From: Ancylomarina euxina
GTDB taxonomy: Bacteria; Bacteroidota; Bacteroidia; Bacteroidales; Marinifilaceae
Assembly: GCF_003863355.1 (NCBI RefSeq)
Contig: NZ_QQWG01000008.1
Coordinates: forward strand, 124,001 to 188,000
DNA length: 64,000 bases
Direction of reading: 5' to 3'
The position numbers and the translations under genes were made by a program. A model generated the notes under the pieces. That model saw only the letters and a list, made by a program, of their open reading frames with translations. It did no database searches and had not been told where the DNA came from. This document shows positions 29,433 to 40,409 of the stretch, piece after piece; the first letter of the stretch is position 1, and each line of letters starts with the position of its first letter.

Positions 29433-31295
29433 TTAAAAATTACTAAGGAATTCAAAGAGATTATCAGTGGAGCTCAATTCTAATTTTTTCCTTAATCGAT
29501 ATCGACGTTTTTCAATCGCATTAACTGAAAGATTTAGAATTCTTGCAATTTCTTTAGCATCTAAATTCAACCTCAGGTAAGCACAGAATCTCAAATCATT
29601 TGCATTTAAATCGGTAAATTTATCAACCAAGCGCTTAAAGAAATCCTGATGAACTTCCTCGAAGTGCATTTTAAACATCTCCCAATCCTGATCCAAATTA
29701 ATGTTACCCTCTATCTCCTTAATCAATCTTTTTAATGAAGCTTTCACATTATCTTTATCAGATGCTAAGACAGCTTCAACAGATTTTTTGAGACTATCAA
29801 GCGTTTCATTTTTACTGACAACATGCAAGGCATTTGCTGCTAATTCTCGTTCTTTATGCTTTAAATCTTCTTTATATTTCAATTGCTTTAAACGATTTAT
29901 CTCTTGATTAGCCAACATTTCATCCTGCAATCTTAAATTCTCAAGGTCTTTTTCCCTTTTCTCCGAATCCATTTTTTCAAGAGCCAATTTATCCATTAAA
30001 TTAACCTGTTCAAGCAATAAATTTTTCCTTTTAAGATTAAGCTGTTTTAAATGCAAAACCCTAAGAATCAAAAAAGAAATAATCAACAAGCCAAGAATCA
30101 GAATGATCTGATTTCTTTTCTGAATTCTCATCTTTAATTGCAATAATTCGATCTCTTCCTCTTTCTTCTCCGTTTCGTATTTTATCTGAAGTTCATTGAT
30201 TTGCTTTTGAGTTTGTTCATTGTAGATTTCATCTCTATAGGCCATAAACTGCTTCGTATTTTCAAGAGCCTTCTGATAATTCCCCTGTAGAGTATAAACC
30301 TTGGCTATTCCAGCATAACAATCTTTAAGGCTAGTCTTATTCAGATCTTTCAAAGCAATCTTTTGTGCTTTTTCAAAAAAGAACAAAGCCTTTTCCAATT
30401 TATTTTCATTTACAAAATACTCCCCAATATTAATAGATGAAGATATGATTCCACTCGCGTAATTATTTTGTTCAGAAATTTCAAGTGCTTTATTGTAGTC
30501 AGCAAGAGCTTCTTTTCTTTTATTCAACTTAAGATAAATCACACCTCTATTATTCAAGGTAGAGGTAAGCATCAAATTATTACCAGACTCTATGAAAAAG
30601 GGTATCGCCTTATCCAAATACTGAAATCCTTTTTCGTACTCACCAATCTCATCATAAATATTAGCAATATTTACCGAGGTTAGCGCAAAATGAAACGAAT
30701 CCTGCTCTTTTTCATAGATTTCCAGAAGCTTATAAAATAATTCCAAAGCCTTTTCGTGATTCTTATAAATGGAATAGATAATGGCAATATTGTTCTTCAT
30801 TCCAATTACCCGCTTCTTATAGTCAATTTCTTCAGCTTTTTTTAAGGCTTTAAAATAAAAGGACTGAGCCTCTTCGTAGCTACTCATATTGAAATAGGTA
30901 ATGCCAATTTCGTTCCAGGAATCAACCAAACCTTTCCCATCATTTTCACGATCAGCAATTCCTGCGGCCTCTTTGAAATGTTGCAAGCCTTCAAAATAGT
31001 TGCCTAAATTTGAATCCTCTCTACCTAGAAAAATCAATGCTTTAACCTGAGATCGGGGACGATTTAACTTTTGAGATAGCTTTAAAGCTTCCTCTGCATA
31101 AGCCATACACTTCTCAGAATCTTTCTCAACCAGTTCCTCACAAAGTTTTAATAAGAGTTCCAGCTTCTCATCACCATCAACAATCATTAACCGATTTTCC
31201 AGGCTATCGACTTTCCCCTCATCAATAAGAATCACATTTTCAGTGAAAGATGATACAGATAAAAAAACAAGTAAAAAGGTCAGTAGAATTCTCAT
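29433..31295 (-). CDS. TPR-containing transcriptional regulator with C-terminal LuxR-like HTH
   Basis: Signal-anchored TPR array, TM (IILILGLLIISFLILRVL), C-terminal RFCAYLRLNLDAKEIARILNLSVNAIEKRRYRLRKKL. Confidence 0.85.
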   Translation of the reverse strand: MRILLTFLLVFLSVSSFTENVILIDEGKVDSLENRLMIVDGDEKLELLLKLCEELVEKDSEKCMAYAEEALKLSQKLNRPRSQVKALIFLGREDSNLGNYFEGLQHFKEAAGIADRENDGKGLVDSWNEIGITYFNMSSYEEAQSFYFKALKKAEEIDYKKRVIGMKNNIAIIYSIYKNHEKALELFYKLLEIYEKEQDSFHFALTSVNIANIYDEIGEYEKGFQYLDKAIPFFIESGNNLMLTSTLNNRGVIYLKLNKRKEALADYNKALEISEQNNYASGIISSSINIGEYFVNENKLEKALFFFEKAQKIALKDLNKTSLKDCYAGIAKVYTLQGNYQKALENTKQFMAYRDEIYNEQTQKQINELQIKYETEKKEEEIELLQLKMRIQKRNQIILILGLLIISFLILRVLHLKQLNLKRKNLLLEQVNLMDKLALEKMDSEKREKDLENLRLQDEMLANQEINRLKQLKYKEDLKHKERELAANALHVVSKNETLDSLKKSVEAVLASDKDNVKASLKRLIKEIEGNINLDQDWEMFKMHFEEVHQDFFKRLVDKFTDLNANDLRFCAYLRLNLDAKEIARILNLSVNAIEKRRYRLRKKLELSSTDNLFEFLSNF

Positions 31296-31450
31296 AGGGG
31301 ACTAGGTTTATGAACATCCCAAATATAGAACTTTAATTTACTTTTTAAAAAAGAAGAAAGTCCAGCAGGATAACAGGACTTTAAAAGGCCTTGATTTTCA
31401 TATGACAATTCAGTAACAGAATTCAACAAGTCGGAAACTATTCTTTTTTA

Positions 31451-33664
31451 ATGAGCCCTGCGAAAGGCAATTTTGTAAGTGTTAATCATCAATACTTATA
31501 TCGCATGTTACGAACCACTTTAGTATTCTTCATTCTGCTTACAACTCAATTTCTATCTGCACAAGGCCAAATCAGTGGCAGGGTTTGCGATAAAAAAGGA
31601 AATCCAGTTCCCGGTGCCAATGTTTACATCGACAAAAGCTACGATGGAGCTTCAACAGATGCAAATGGTACCTTTAATTTCAAAAGCAATACATCTGGTA
31701 AGCAGACATTGGTGGTATCCTGCATTGGATTTGTCACAACCAAACTAAGCAAGGATGTAAAGGAAATGCAAAATCTGCAAATCCGCCTTAAAGAATCGGT
31801 GAATTCTTTAAATGCAGTGATGATTACCGCAGGAACATTTAGCGCTGGGGATAATACAAAGATATCGGTACTTAAACCTCTCGATGTTGTCACAACAGCC
31901 GGTGCTGCGGGCAATTATATTGCTGCGTTTAAAACCTTACCCGGCACAGCAACCGTAGGCGAAAGCGGCGAATTATTTATACGTGGGGGCAACAGTTACG
32001 AATCGCAAACCTTTATAGATGGGATGAGAGTATTTAAACCTTATACAGCCTCGGCCAAGAACAATCCTTCAAGGGCTCGCTACTCCCCCATGCTTTTTAA
32101 AGGCACGACTTTTAGCACGGGTGGCTATTCGGCAGAGTACGGGCAGGCTCTTTCGGGGGTACTCCTATTAGACACTAAGGACACTCCTATTGAAGAGAGC
32201 AGCGAAATATCTATCATGTCTGTTGGTGCTGGTTTTGGGCAGGTGATTAAAAAGGAAAAAGATGCCTTAACGGTAAACGCCTCATACACTAATCTTGCTC
32301 CTTACAACAAACTAAATGCTTCGAAGCAAGAGTGGGAAAAATTGCCAGAAAAAATATCAGGCGAAGCCGTTTATCGTCACCAATTTAACAAGGGCCTTTT
32401 AAAATTCTATACGGCTTACCATCATACTCAATTCCACATCCTACAAAAGGACATTGATTATCTTGAAAAGCTGAGCTATAATACAAAAGAGAAGGATCTT
32501 TATTTTAACACATCGTATAATGGCTCGATATCAGAAACTTGCTTGCTAAAAGCTGGTGCCAGTTACTCTAACAATCACAATAAAGAAAAGATAGACTCTA
32601 TCAGCATCAGTAATAAAGAAAAAAACGGACACGTCAAGTTTAAGTTGAAACACATTCCTAATGAGAATATAAAATTGAGCATGGGTGCTGAGTATTTTTT
32701 TACTGTTGCCAATAAGACGATCAGCCTATCGAATTCTGCCTGGGAACAAAATTACAATCTGAAAAATCAGCTCGCGGCTATATTTACTGAGTCAAATATT
32801 CTTTTTACAAAAAATACGGCACTTACAGTTGGCTTGAGAGGAGAATACGCCGATTATAGCGAATCGTTTCATTTATCACCGAGAATCTCTGTCGGTCAAA
32901 AAGTAAGTGAGCATGGTCAGCTGTCGTTTGCTTGGGGAGAATTCTATCAATTGCCTCAGAACAGGAATCTACAGCTTAGCCAAAGCCTAAAGGAAGAGAA
33001 GAGTCAACACTATCTCTTTAATTACCATTACAATAATGATAAACGAATTTTGAGAGCTGAGTTGTATTATAAAAAATATGCCGACTTGATGAAATACGAG
33101 ATGATCGATAACAGCTCCCCATCGAATTTTAACAATACAGGATCTGGCTATGCCCGAGGTTTGGACTTATATTGGAAAGACGAAAAGACTTTTAAAAACT
33201 TTGAATACTGGATTTCGTACTCCTACCTCGATACTGAGAGAGATGACAAGGATTTTCCAGAAAAAGCAGCAAGTAATTTTAGCAACAAGCACAACTTATC
33301 GATAGTCGGTAAGTATTGGGTAGAGAAGTTGCGCTCGCTAATTGGGATAAGCTACAACTTTGCTAGTGGCAGACCCTATAACGACCCTAACTCGGACAAG
33401 TTTATGAGTAAGAAGACCAAAAGCTACACTAACTTAAGCCTTAACTGGTCGTGGCTGATTTCGCAACAAACCATTTTTTATTGCTCGGCCACCAATATAC
33501 TCGGTCATAATAATATTTACAATTACGATTATAGCAATAAGCCCAATTCTGAAGGACAATACAACCGACAAGCCATTCCCCCCGATACCAAACATTTCTT
33601 TTTTGCGGGCTTATTCATTACCATCAGTAAGAACAAAAATAAGAATCAACTGAAGAATCTATAA
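31451..33664 (+). CDS. TonB-dependent receptor with carboxypeptidase-D-like regulatory domain
   Basis: GQISGRVCDKKGNPVPGANVYID; plug FIRGGNSYESQTFIDGM; likely true start MLRTTLVFF at 31505. Confidence 0.9.
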   Translation: MSPAKGNFVSVNHQYLYRMLRTTLVFFILLTTQFLSAQGQISGRVCDKKGNPVPGANVYIDKSYDGASTDANGTFNFKSNTSGKQTLVVSCIGFVTTKLSKDVKEMQNLQIRLKESVNSLNAVMITAGTFSAGDNTKISVLKPLDVVTTAGAAGNYIAAFKTLPGTATVGESGELFIRGGNSYESQTFIDGMRVFKPYTASAKNNPSRARYSPMLFKGTTFSTGGYSAEYGQALSGVLLLDTKDTPIEESSEISIMSVGAGFGQVIKKEKDALTVNASYTNLAPYNKLNASKQEWEKLPEKISGEAVYRHQFNKGLLKFYTAYHHTQFHILQKDIDYLEKLSYNTKEKDLYFNTSYNGSISETCLLKAGASYSNNHNKEKIDSISISNKEKNGHVKFKLKHIPNENIKLSMGAEYFFTVANKTISLSNSAWEQNYNLKNQLAAIFTESNILFTKNTALTVGLRGEYADYSESFHLSPRISVGQKVSEHGQLSFAWGEFYQLPQNRNLQLSQSLKEEKSQHYLFNYHYNNDKRILRAELYYKKYADLMKYEMIDNSSPSNFNNTGSGYARGLDLYWKDEKTFKNFEYWISYSYLDTERDDKDFPEKAASNFSNKHNLSIVGKYWVEKLRSLIGISYNFASGRPYNDPNSDKFMSKKTKSYTNLSLNWSWLISQQTIFYCSATNILGHNNIYNYDYSNKPNSEGQYNRQAIPPDTKHFFFAGLFITISKNKNKNQLKNL

Positions 33665-33821
33665 TAAACAGGACTCCCGCTTAAGAATAAAAAAGATTGG
33701 TACAAATAGTATCTAGTCCCAATATACCATTCAGCAGTATAAATCAACAGTTGGGTCAATTTCTTTTTGAACTCCATTTTGCATTCAACAATTTTACTCT
33801 CTCAAACTAAAAAAGAATATC

Positions 33822-34454
33822 ATGAAAAAAATCGTACTTTTTATTTTGCTAATAAGCAGTCAAATTTTAATCAGTTCAGCACAAAACAGCTATGAAAAAG
33901 GAATGAGTCAAGCTCTGCAGTTATGGGGCAACACTAAACCCATGGAGGCTATAGCTCTATTCGAACGAATTGCTTCCAACGAGAAAGAAAACTGGCTTCC
34001 CAATTATTATATCGGATTGATATCTGCAACACAGGTGCTTTCAGGAAGAGAAAAAGAGCAAGCCTCTGCCTTACTTGAACAAGCTCAAGAAAGTCTGAAT
34101 AAGGCAAAGAAACAATCAAGTAATAACTCAGAACTTTTCTGTTTACAAGCACTAATCAATACGGCATGGGTTACTTTAGATCAGATGAATAATGGACAAA
34201 AATTATCGGCCTCAATCATGAAAGATTACCGAACAGCCATACAATTAGACACCAATAATCCACGTCCACTTTATTTATTAGCCGAATATCAAATCAATAT
34301 GGCGAAACTCTTCGGACAAGACACTAAACCCTTTTATGAGATGATTCAATCATCATTAAAAAAGTTTGATAACTTTAAAGCACCTTCAGCATTTTATCCA
34401 AGGTGGGGGAGAAATAGAGCTGAACAATTATTAATTGGAAAAAATGCAAACTAG
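33822..34454 (+). CDS. Periplasmic TPR-like protein, hypothetical
   Basis: Signal peptide; alpha-helical repeat pattern. Confidence 0.6.
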   Translation: MKKIVLFILLISSQILISSAQNSYEKGMSQALQLWGNTKPMEAIALFERIASNEKENWLPNYYIGLISATQVLSGREKEQASALLEQAQESLNKAKKQSSNNSELFCLQALINTAWVTLDQMNNGQKLSASIMKDYRTAIQLDTNNPRPLYLLAEYQINMAKLFGQDTKPFYEMIQSSLKKFDNFKAPSAFYPRWGRNRAEQLLIGKNAN

Positions 34455-35484
34455 CGAATTAAAAATTAGATTAAAAAAGGACATTAAGTTGTCATTACGA
34501 CTCACACTCATATCTATCGTAATAACACTTTTAATCATGTTCAACAGACTCAATTGGAATATTTTCTATTCTTCCATTATTGTTTCCGCAATGTATTGTT
34601 TTGGATTAGCTATGGGCTGCAGTGTGATTTCCACATTGTTAGACTGGAAATTCAACTGGCATTTGCAAGGGAAAAAGCGTCTAGTGTGGGGCATTATTAT
34701 CACAATCATTTATGTTGTAACAGTTGTTCTACTTATCGATTACTACTTATTAGTGAAACTTCAAAAGTTACCTTACGAGCAATTTTTTAAAGGTCGATTT
34801 TTGTGGATGCATCTTTTCTATATCGTATTGTCATTGGGTATTGCCACTTTTTTTCATGCAAAAGGCTCCATGCAGGCATTGAAAGTCGCTTTAACACAAA
34901 AAGCATTATTGGAGAATCAAAATATTGCCTCTCAATACGAAGCCTTAAAAAATCAGGTCGATCCGCATTTTTTATTCAACAGTTTGAATGTGCTTTCTTC
35001 ATTGGTGGATGAAAATCCAGAAATGGCACAAAAATTTATTAGTAAATTATCACACATCTATCGCTATATTTTAGATCAAAAAAATCAAGAATTGGTAAAC
35101 TTAGAAGAAGAATTGAGTTTTGCTGATAAATACATTTTTCTGCAACAGATAAGATTCGAGGGAGGAGTCAACTATAGTACCGATATTGCTTTTAGTGATA
35201 TGAATAAAACAACTATTCCTTTGGCTCTGCAAATTTTGATAGAAAATATATTTAAGCACAATATCGTATCAGACGAAAAACCGATTAATATTAAGATTGA
35301 AACTGATAATCATTACCTAATTGTAAGCAATAATATCAATCCAAAAAGTACCAAACAAACCTCCCACAAAATGGGATTGGAAAATATTAAAGCTCGCTAC
35401 AATTATTTTACCGATGAGCGTATTATAATAGAAGAAACCGCAGATTTATTTAAGATTAAACTCCCATTGATAAACAGCCAATAA
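34444..35484 (+). CDS. LytS-like sensor histidine kinase (His_kinase family)
   Basis: QVDPHFLFNSLNVLSSL motif, IPLALQILIENIFKHNI, multiple N-terminal TM. Confidence 0.92.
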   Translation: MQTSELKIRLKKDIKLSLRLTLISIVITLLIMFNRLNWNIFYSSIIVSAMYCFGLAMGCSVISTLLDWKFNWHLQGKKRLVWGIIITIIYVVTVVLLIDYYLLVKLQKLPYEQFFKGRFLWMHLFYIVLSLGIATFFHAKGSMQALKVALTQKALLENQNIASQYEALKNQVDPHFLFNSLNVLSSLVDENPEMAQKFISKLSHIYRYILDQKNQELVNLEEELSFADKYIFLQQIRFEGGVNYSTDIAFSDMNKTTIPLALQILIENIFKHNIVSDEKPINIKIETDNHYLIVSNNINPKSTKQTSHKMGLENIKARYNYFTDERIIIEETADLFKIKLPLINSQ

Positions 35485-35486
35485 AA

Positions 35487-36245
35487 ATGAATATAGTTAT
35501 AGTTGAAGATGAAAAGCCAGCGGCACGTAGACTAGAACGGATGTTGAACGATCTAGGAGAAAAAGTCAATAAAACACTACATTCAGTAGCCACATCTGTT
35601 AAATGGTTCGAAGAAAATAATCATCCCGATTTAATTTTCTTAGACATTCAGCTTTCTGATGGCTTAAGTTTTGAGATATTCGAAAAAACAAAAATCACAT
35701 GCCAGGTGATTTTCACGACTGCTTACGATGAGTATGCCTTAAAAGCCTTTAAACTAAACAGCATAGACTATTTATTAAAGCCAATTGATGATGAAGATTT
35801 AAAAAAGGCTATGAACAAATACCATCATTTTAACTCTCAAAAAAACGGAGCGAATGAAACATTTAATTTAGAGCAAATAAAGCAACTGTTAAGTACACCT
35901 CAAAAAACTTATAAGGATAGATTTACAGTGAAAGTTGGCCAACATATCCGAAGTATAAAAACCGAAGACGTAGAATGTTTTTACAGTGAGAATAAAGCCA
36001 GTTTTATATTCACCAATACCGAAAGAAATTATCCTGTCGATTTTTCATTAGAACAATTAGAAGAATTACTAGACCCTAGTATATTTTTTAGAGTCAGCCG
36101 TAAGTTTTTTGTCAACATCAATTCTATAAAAGACATATTGGCCTACTCAAATAGCCGCCTGAAAATTAAAATGACCAACTATCAGCAGGATGAAATTATC
36201 GTAAGCCGGGAAAGAGTGAAAGAATTTAAAACCTGGTTAGGCTAA
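35487..36245 (+). CDS. LytTR family response regulator
   Basis: IVEDEKPAARRLERML, FLDIQLSDG, KLNSIDYLLKPID; C-terminal LytTR domain. Confidence 0.93.
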   Translation: MNIVIVEDEKPAARRLERMLNDLGEKVNKTLHSVATSVKWFEENNHPDLIFLDIQLSDGLSFEIFEKTKITCQVIFTTAYDEYALKAFKLNSIDYLLKPIDDEDLKKAMNKYHHFNSQKNGANETFNLEQIKQLLSTPQKTYKDRFTVKVGQHIRSIKTEDVECFYSENKASFIFTNTERNYPVDFSLEQLEELLDPSIFFRVSRKFFVNINSIKDILAYSNSRLKIKMTNYQQDEIIVSRERVKEFKTWLG

Positions 36246-36264
36246 GTAGTTCAGTTCAAGGCAT

Positions 36265-36297
36265 AAAAAAAGGAGAAACCCCCAAGTTTCTCCTTTT
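36265..36297. terminator. Intrinsic terminator downstream of deoD / LytTR gene
   Basis: AAAAGGAGAAAC...GTTTCTCCTTTT. Confidence 0.8.
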
Positions 36298-36322
36298 GTA
36301 ATGCAATCTATTTAGATCTAAA

Positions 36323-37039
36323 TTATTGCTTGATTGCAGTTTCCAAACCGATTGTAATCATTGTATTCAATGAGGTCTGACGCTCTTCAGCGGTTGTTTC
36401 TTCTCCTGTTAAAATATGATCGCTAACGGTTAAAATAGCCAATGCTTTTGCCTTATGACGAGCTGCGATGGTATATAAAGCTGTGGCTTCCATTTCTACA
36501 GCTAGAACGCCATAGTCAGCCCAAATTTTAAATGGCTCTGGATTATTATCCAAGTCGTGATAAAAAATATCAGACGTTAAGGTTGATCCTACTTTAATAT
36601 TAACACCTTGTTCTTTGGCTGACTGGTGCGCATCGGTCAACAAACCAAAATCAGCACATGGAGCATAATCCATCCCTCTGAAAAGGTTTTTGTTCATTGC
36701 TGAATCTGTACAAGAAGTCATAGCAAGAATCACATCAAAAACTTTTACATCGTGATTAAACGAGCCACAAGTTCCAATGCGAATCACATTCTTCACACCA
36801 TATTGAGTAATTAATTCGTGAGTATAAATACCAATTGAAGGCACACCCATACCTGTTCCCTGTACAGAAATACGCTTTCCTTTATAGGTACCTGTAAAAC
36901 CCAACATGTTTCTCACTTTGTTATAACAAACAACATCTTCAAGAAAATTGTCTGCAATATATTTTGCTCTTAGTGGATCTCCAGGTAAAAGAATCGTTTC
37001 TGCAATATCACCCATTTTAGCCTCGTTATGCGCGCTCAT
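36323..37039 (-). CDS. deoD: Purine-nucleoside phosphorylase (DeoD type)
   Basis: [37 protein letters not shown] motifs. Confidence 0.94.
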   Translation of the reverse strand: MSAHNEAKMGDIAETILLPGDPLRAKYIADNFLEDVVCYNKVRNMLGFTGTYKGKRISVQGTGMGVPSIGIYTHELITQYGVKNVIRIGTCGSFNHDVKVFDVILAMTSCTDSAMNKNLFRGMDYAPCADFGLLTDAHQSAKEQGVNIKVGSTLTSDIFYHDLDNNPEPFKIWADYGVLAVEMEATALYTIAARHKAKALAILTVSDHILTGEETTAEERQTSLNTMITIGLETAIKQ

Positions 37040-37318
37040 AATATCTATTTTTTAATGTTTTATTATTAAAAATGTAGTTCCAAGAACAATCTATAACAAC
37101 ATAAATTGCACAAGGATACACAAATCTACAAAAGATTATAAACACTTTCAACGAAAAGAGATGGATGATATAAATGGTTGGATTGTAGTGATCCTAAATT
37201 GGTAAAAGGTTAAATTACCCCTAATAAAACCCCTGTTTACTTCTTTTAGGATTTTCAGCTTGCTAAAATAATGCTTTTGATTGGTGTTTCAAAATTAGGG
37301 ATCATAAAATAACACAAC

Positions 37319-37771
37319 TTACCTTTTCTTCTGAAAAAAACACTTTACCAAACTAGCGCACTCTTCCTCTAAAACCCCCTTTACAAGCTCGGTTCTTGGA
37401 TGTAATGGTGAAGGTGAAAATGCTGTATAACCTCTTTTCTTATCGCCTGCACCATAAACAATTCGACTTATTTGCGACCATGCTAAGGCACCAGCACACA
37501 TATTACAAGGCTCTAAGGTCACATATAGAGAGCAATCCTTTAAATACTTTCCTCCTAAATAATTTGCAGCAGCAGTGATAGCCTGCATCTCAGCATGAGC
37601 AGTGACATCGTTTAAGCGTTCGGTTAAATTGTGAGCTCTTGCAATAATTCTATTATTACATACGACAATAGCTCCCACAGGAATTTCATCCTCATCAAAA
37701 GCCTTATGCGCTTCTTCCAAAGCTTGCCTCATAAAATATTCATCAGAAAATGGATTAATCGTATCTCCCAT
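37319..37771 (-). CDS. tadA: tRNA adenosine(34) deaminase
   Basis: HAEMQAI and LEPCNMCAGAL zinc motifs. Confidence 0.92.
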   Translation of the reverse strand: MGDTINPFSDEYFMRQALEEAHKAFDEDEIPVGAIVVCNNRIIARAHNLTERLNDVTAHAEMQAITAAANYLGGKYLKDCSLYVTLEPCNMCAGALAWSQISRIVYGAGDKKRGYTAFSPSPLHPRTELVKGVLEEECASLVKCFFQKKR

Positions 37772-37946
37772 AAGAGTTATAAATAAAGAATTATTATCGT
37801 TGAATGTTACTAATCAAATTAGAATAAGGAGCTACAGTTTTGTAGCTAAACAAGATAAAATGCAAAAGCCTGCCCTATTTCAAAAAAAATCTATTCTAAT
37901 TCACAAAAACTTAGTATTTTCGCAAAGTTAATAAAATAGGAATAAG

Positions 37947-39707
37947 ATGTATAGAACTCATACTTGTGGTGAATTAAGAATTCAGAATATAAAAGAAACT
38001 GTAACCCTTAGTGGTTGGGTACAAAAAGCTCGTGACCTAGGAGGAATGACCTTTGTCGATCTTCGTGATCGTTATGGTATTACTCAATTTGTTTTCGATA
38101 TGGAAACCAATCCAGAGCTTTGTGCTCAGGCTAGAAAATTAGGTCGTGAATTTGTTGTTGCAATTACAGGAACCATTCATGAACGTCAAAGTAAAAACTC
38201 AAAAATACCAACTGGTGATATTGAGATTATTGCTGAGAAGATTGAAGTATTGAGTAAATCAGTTACGCCTCCTTTTACTATTGAAGATAATACGGATGGC
38301 GGAGACGAGCTAAGAATGAAGTATCGTTACCTTGACCTACGTCGTAGCTGTGTTCGTGAGAATTTAGTATTGCGTCACAAAATGGGTATCGAGATTCGTA
38401 ATTTCCTTGATCAATTAGATTTTATTGAAACCGAAACACCTGTATTGATTAAGTCGACTCCAGAAGGAGCTCGTGACTTTATCGTACCATCACGTATGAA
38501 TCCAGGTGAGTTTTATGCTTTGCCACAGTCGCCTCAGGTATTCAAACAACTGTTAATGATTTCTGGTTTCGACCGTTATTACCAAATTGTAAAATGTTTC
38601 CGCGACGAAGACCTTCGTGCTGACCGTCAGCCTGAATTTACTCAGATTGATTGCGAGATGGCATTTGTTGAACAAGACGATATCTTAAATACTTTCGAAA
38701 ACTTAACGAAGCATTTATTCAAAAAATTGAAGAATGTTGAGTTGAACTTCGATTTCCCTAAGTTAGACTATGCGGATGCCATGACTTACTATGGTAACGA
38801 CAAACCAGATACACGTTTCGAAATGAAATTTGTAGACTTAAGCGTTATTGCTAAGGGGAACGATTTCAAAGTATTTGATGAAGCTGAATATATTGGTGCA
38901 ATCTGTGCGACAGGTTGTGCAAACTACACGCGTAAGCAATTGGATCAGTTAACTGATTTTGTGAAAAAACCACAAATTGGTGCTAAAGGATTGGTTTACG
39001 TAAAATATAACGAAGATGGTTCATTCAAATCATCTGTAGATAAATTCTACTCTACCGAACACTTACAAAAGTGGGCTGAAGCTTGTAACGCCAAGCCAGG
39101 CGACCTATTATTAGTTCTTGTTGGTGATCGTAACACAACGCTTCCTCAACTTTCTGAGTTGCGTCTTGAAATGGGTTCTCAACTTGGACTTAGAGATAAT
39201 GAGAAGTTCTCTCCACTTTGGGTTGTAGATTTCCCTCTATTGGAGTGGGATGGCGACAATAAGCGTTTCCATGCGATGCACCATCCATTTACATCGCCTA
39301 AGAAAGATGATCTTCACTTATTGAATACCGATCCAGGTGCTGTTCGTGCTAATGCATACGACTTGGTTATTAATGGTGTTGAGATTGGTGGTGGTTCTAT
39401 CCGAATTCACGATACTGAACTTCAAGCTCAAATGTTCAAACATTTAGGTTTTACCGATGAAGAAGCTCAAGAACAATTTGGTTTCCTTATGAATGCATTT
39501 AAATATGGTGCACCTCCTCATGGCGGTATTGCTTTCGGATTTGACCGTTTAGCTTCACTATTTGCAGGCATAGAATCTATTCGTGACGTCATTGCTTTCC
39601 CGAAAAACAATTCGGGTCGCGATGTTATGATCGATTCTCCATCTACAGTATCAGATGCACAACTGGTTGAGTTAAACCTAGCATTACGAGAGATTAAAAA
39701 GAAGTAA
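37947..39707 (+). CDS. aspS: Aspartate--tRNA ligase
   Basis: Class II aaRS motifs, [31 protein letters not shown]. Confidence 0.97.
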   Translation: MYRTHTCGELRIQNIKETVTLSGWVQKARDLGGMTFVDLRDRYGITQFVFDMETNPELCAQARKLGREFVVAITGTIHERQSKNSKIPTGDIEIIAEKIEVLSKSVTPPFTIEDNTDGGDELRMKYRYLDLRRSCVRENLVLRHKMGIEIRNFLDQLDFIETETPVLIKSTPEGARDFIVPSRMNPGEFYALPQSPQVFKQLLMISGFDRYYQIVKCFRDEDLRADRQPEFTQIDCEMAFVEQDDILNTFENLTKHLFKKLKNVELNFDFPKLDYADAMTYYGNDKPDTRFEMKFVDLSVIAKGNDFKVFDEAEYIGAICATGCANYTRKQLDQLTDFVKKPQIGAKGLVYVKYNEDGSFKSSVDKFYSTEHLQKWAEACNAKPGDLLLVLVGDRNTTLPQLSELRLEMGSQLGLRDNEKFSPLWVVDFPLLEWDGDNKRFHAMHHPFTSPKKDDLHLLNTDPGAVRANAYDLVINGVEIGGGSIRIHDTELQAQMFKHLGFTDEEAQEQFGFLMNAFKYGAPPHGGIAFGFDRLASLFAGIESIRDVIAFPKNNSGRDVMIDSPSTVSDAQLVELNLALREIKKK

Positions 39708-39728
39708 TTCTTAAACTCATTGGATATA

Positions 39729-39766
39729 ACAAAGGCCGTCTCTCATGAGATGGCCTTTGTATTTTC
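39729..39766 (+). terminator. Intrinsic terminator after aspS
   Basis: ACAAAGGCCGTCTC/GAGATGGCCTTTGT stem. Confidence 0.75.
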
Positions 39767-39789
39767 GGCTAATAGCTATATCTATTGCA

Positions 39790-39823
39790 TAAAAAAACCA
39801 TCGAATAAAATCCGATGGTTTTG
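39790..39823 (-). terminator. Intrinsic terminator (minus-strand hypothetical operon)
   Basis: AAAAAAACCATCG...CGATGGTTTT. Confidence 0.7.
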
Positions 39824-39846
39824 AAATATCTAACAGATTGGAAATA

Positions 39847-40128
39847 CTATTCCATATCTTCTTCCTCTTTTTGATTAACAAGGCCTTGTTCGCGCTTTAT
39901 CATATCTTTATACATGCCACGCATAAACAAACAACCATGCTTTACTGCTTCATCCTTACTTTGGAAATTAGCTTTAATTAGATGATGCTCGCTCATTTCA
40001 AGCTCTGGATCGTCAGTATAGAAATAAATACTAACATTGGGTCTTCCACCCTTTTTCTTAATATCTAGTCCTAACCAGGTTTCAAAAACCTCACCATCAA
40101 CCTTTATATGTCGTTTAAACTTTATCAT
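39847..40128 (-). CDS. Hypothetical protein
   Basis: Clean ORF; MIKFKRHIKVDGEVFETWLGLDIKK... Confidence 0.6.
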   Translation of the reverse strand: MIKFKRHIKVDGEVFETWLGLDIKKKGGRPNVSIYFYTDDPELEMSEHHLIKANFQSKDEAVKHGCLFMRGMYKDMIKREQGLVNQKEEEDME

Positions 40129-40164
40129 TTCAATTCTATTACTTGATAACACAAAATTAGAGCT

Positions 40165-40368
40165 TTACTTTTCTTGCTCCAAATCCTTTATTTTCTTTTC
40201 CATATTATTTACAAGAACCATAGTTAGTGTTAAGATAAACATCACAAACACTTCAATGTAAATACCTGTTTTATCCCCAGCTTCTCCTGTTGAATGTAGA
40301 AGGTTTAAAACACTTGCTACCATAATTAGAAAGGTAGACATTATCAAAAGAAATTTAATCAGTTTCAT
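40165..40368 (-). CDS. Small two-TM membrane protein, hypothetical
   Basis: 67 aa with two TM helices and charged C-terminus. Confidence 0.5.
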   Translation of the reverse strand: MKLIKFLLIMSTFLIMVASVLNLLHSTGEAGDKTGIYIEVFVMFILTLTMVLVNNMEKKIKDLEQEK

Positions 40369-40409
40369 CCTTATTAATATTGGTATGAGTAATTGATATC
40401 AATTAAATC

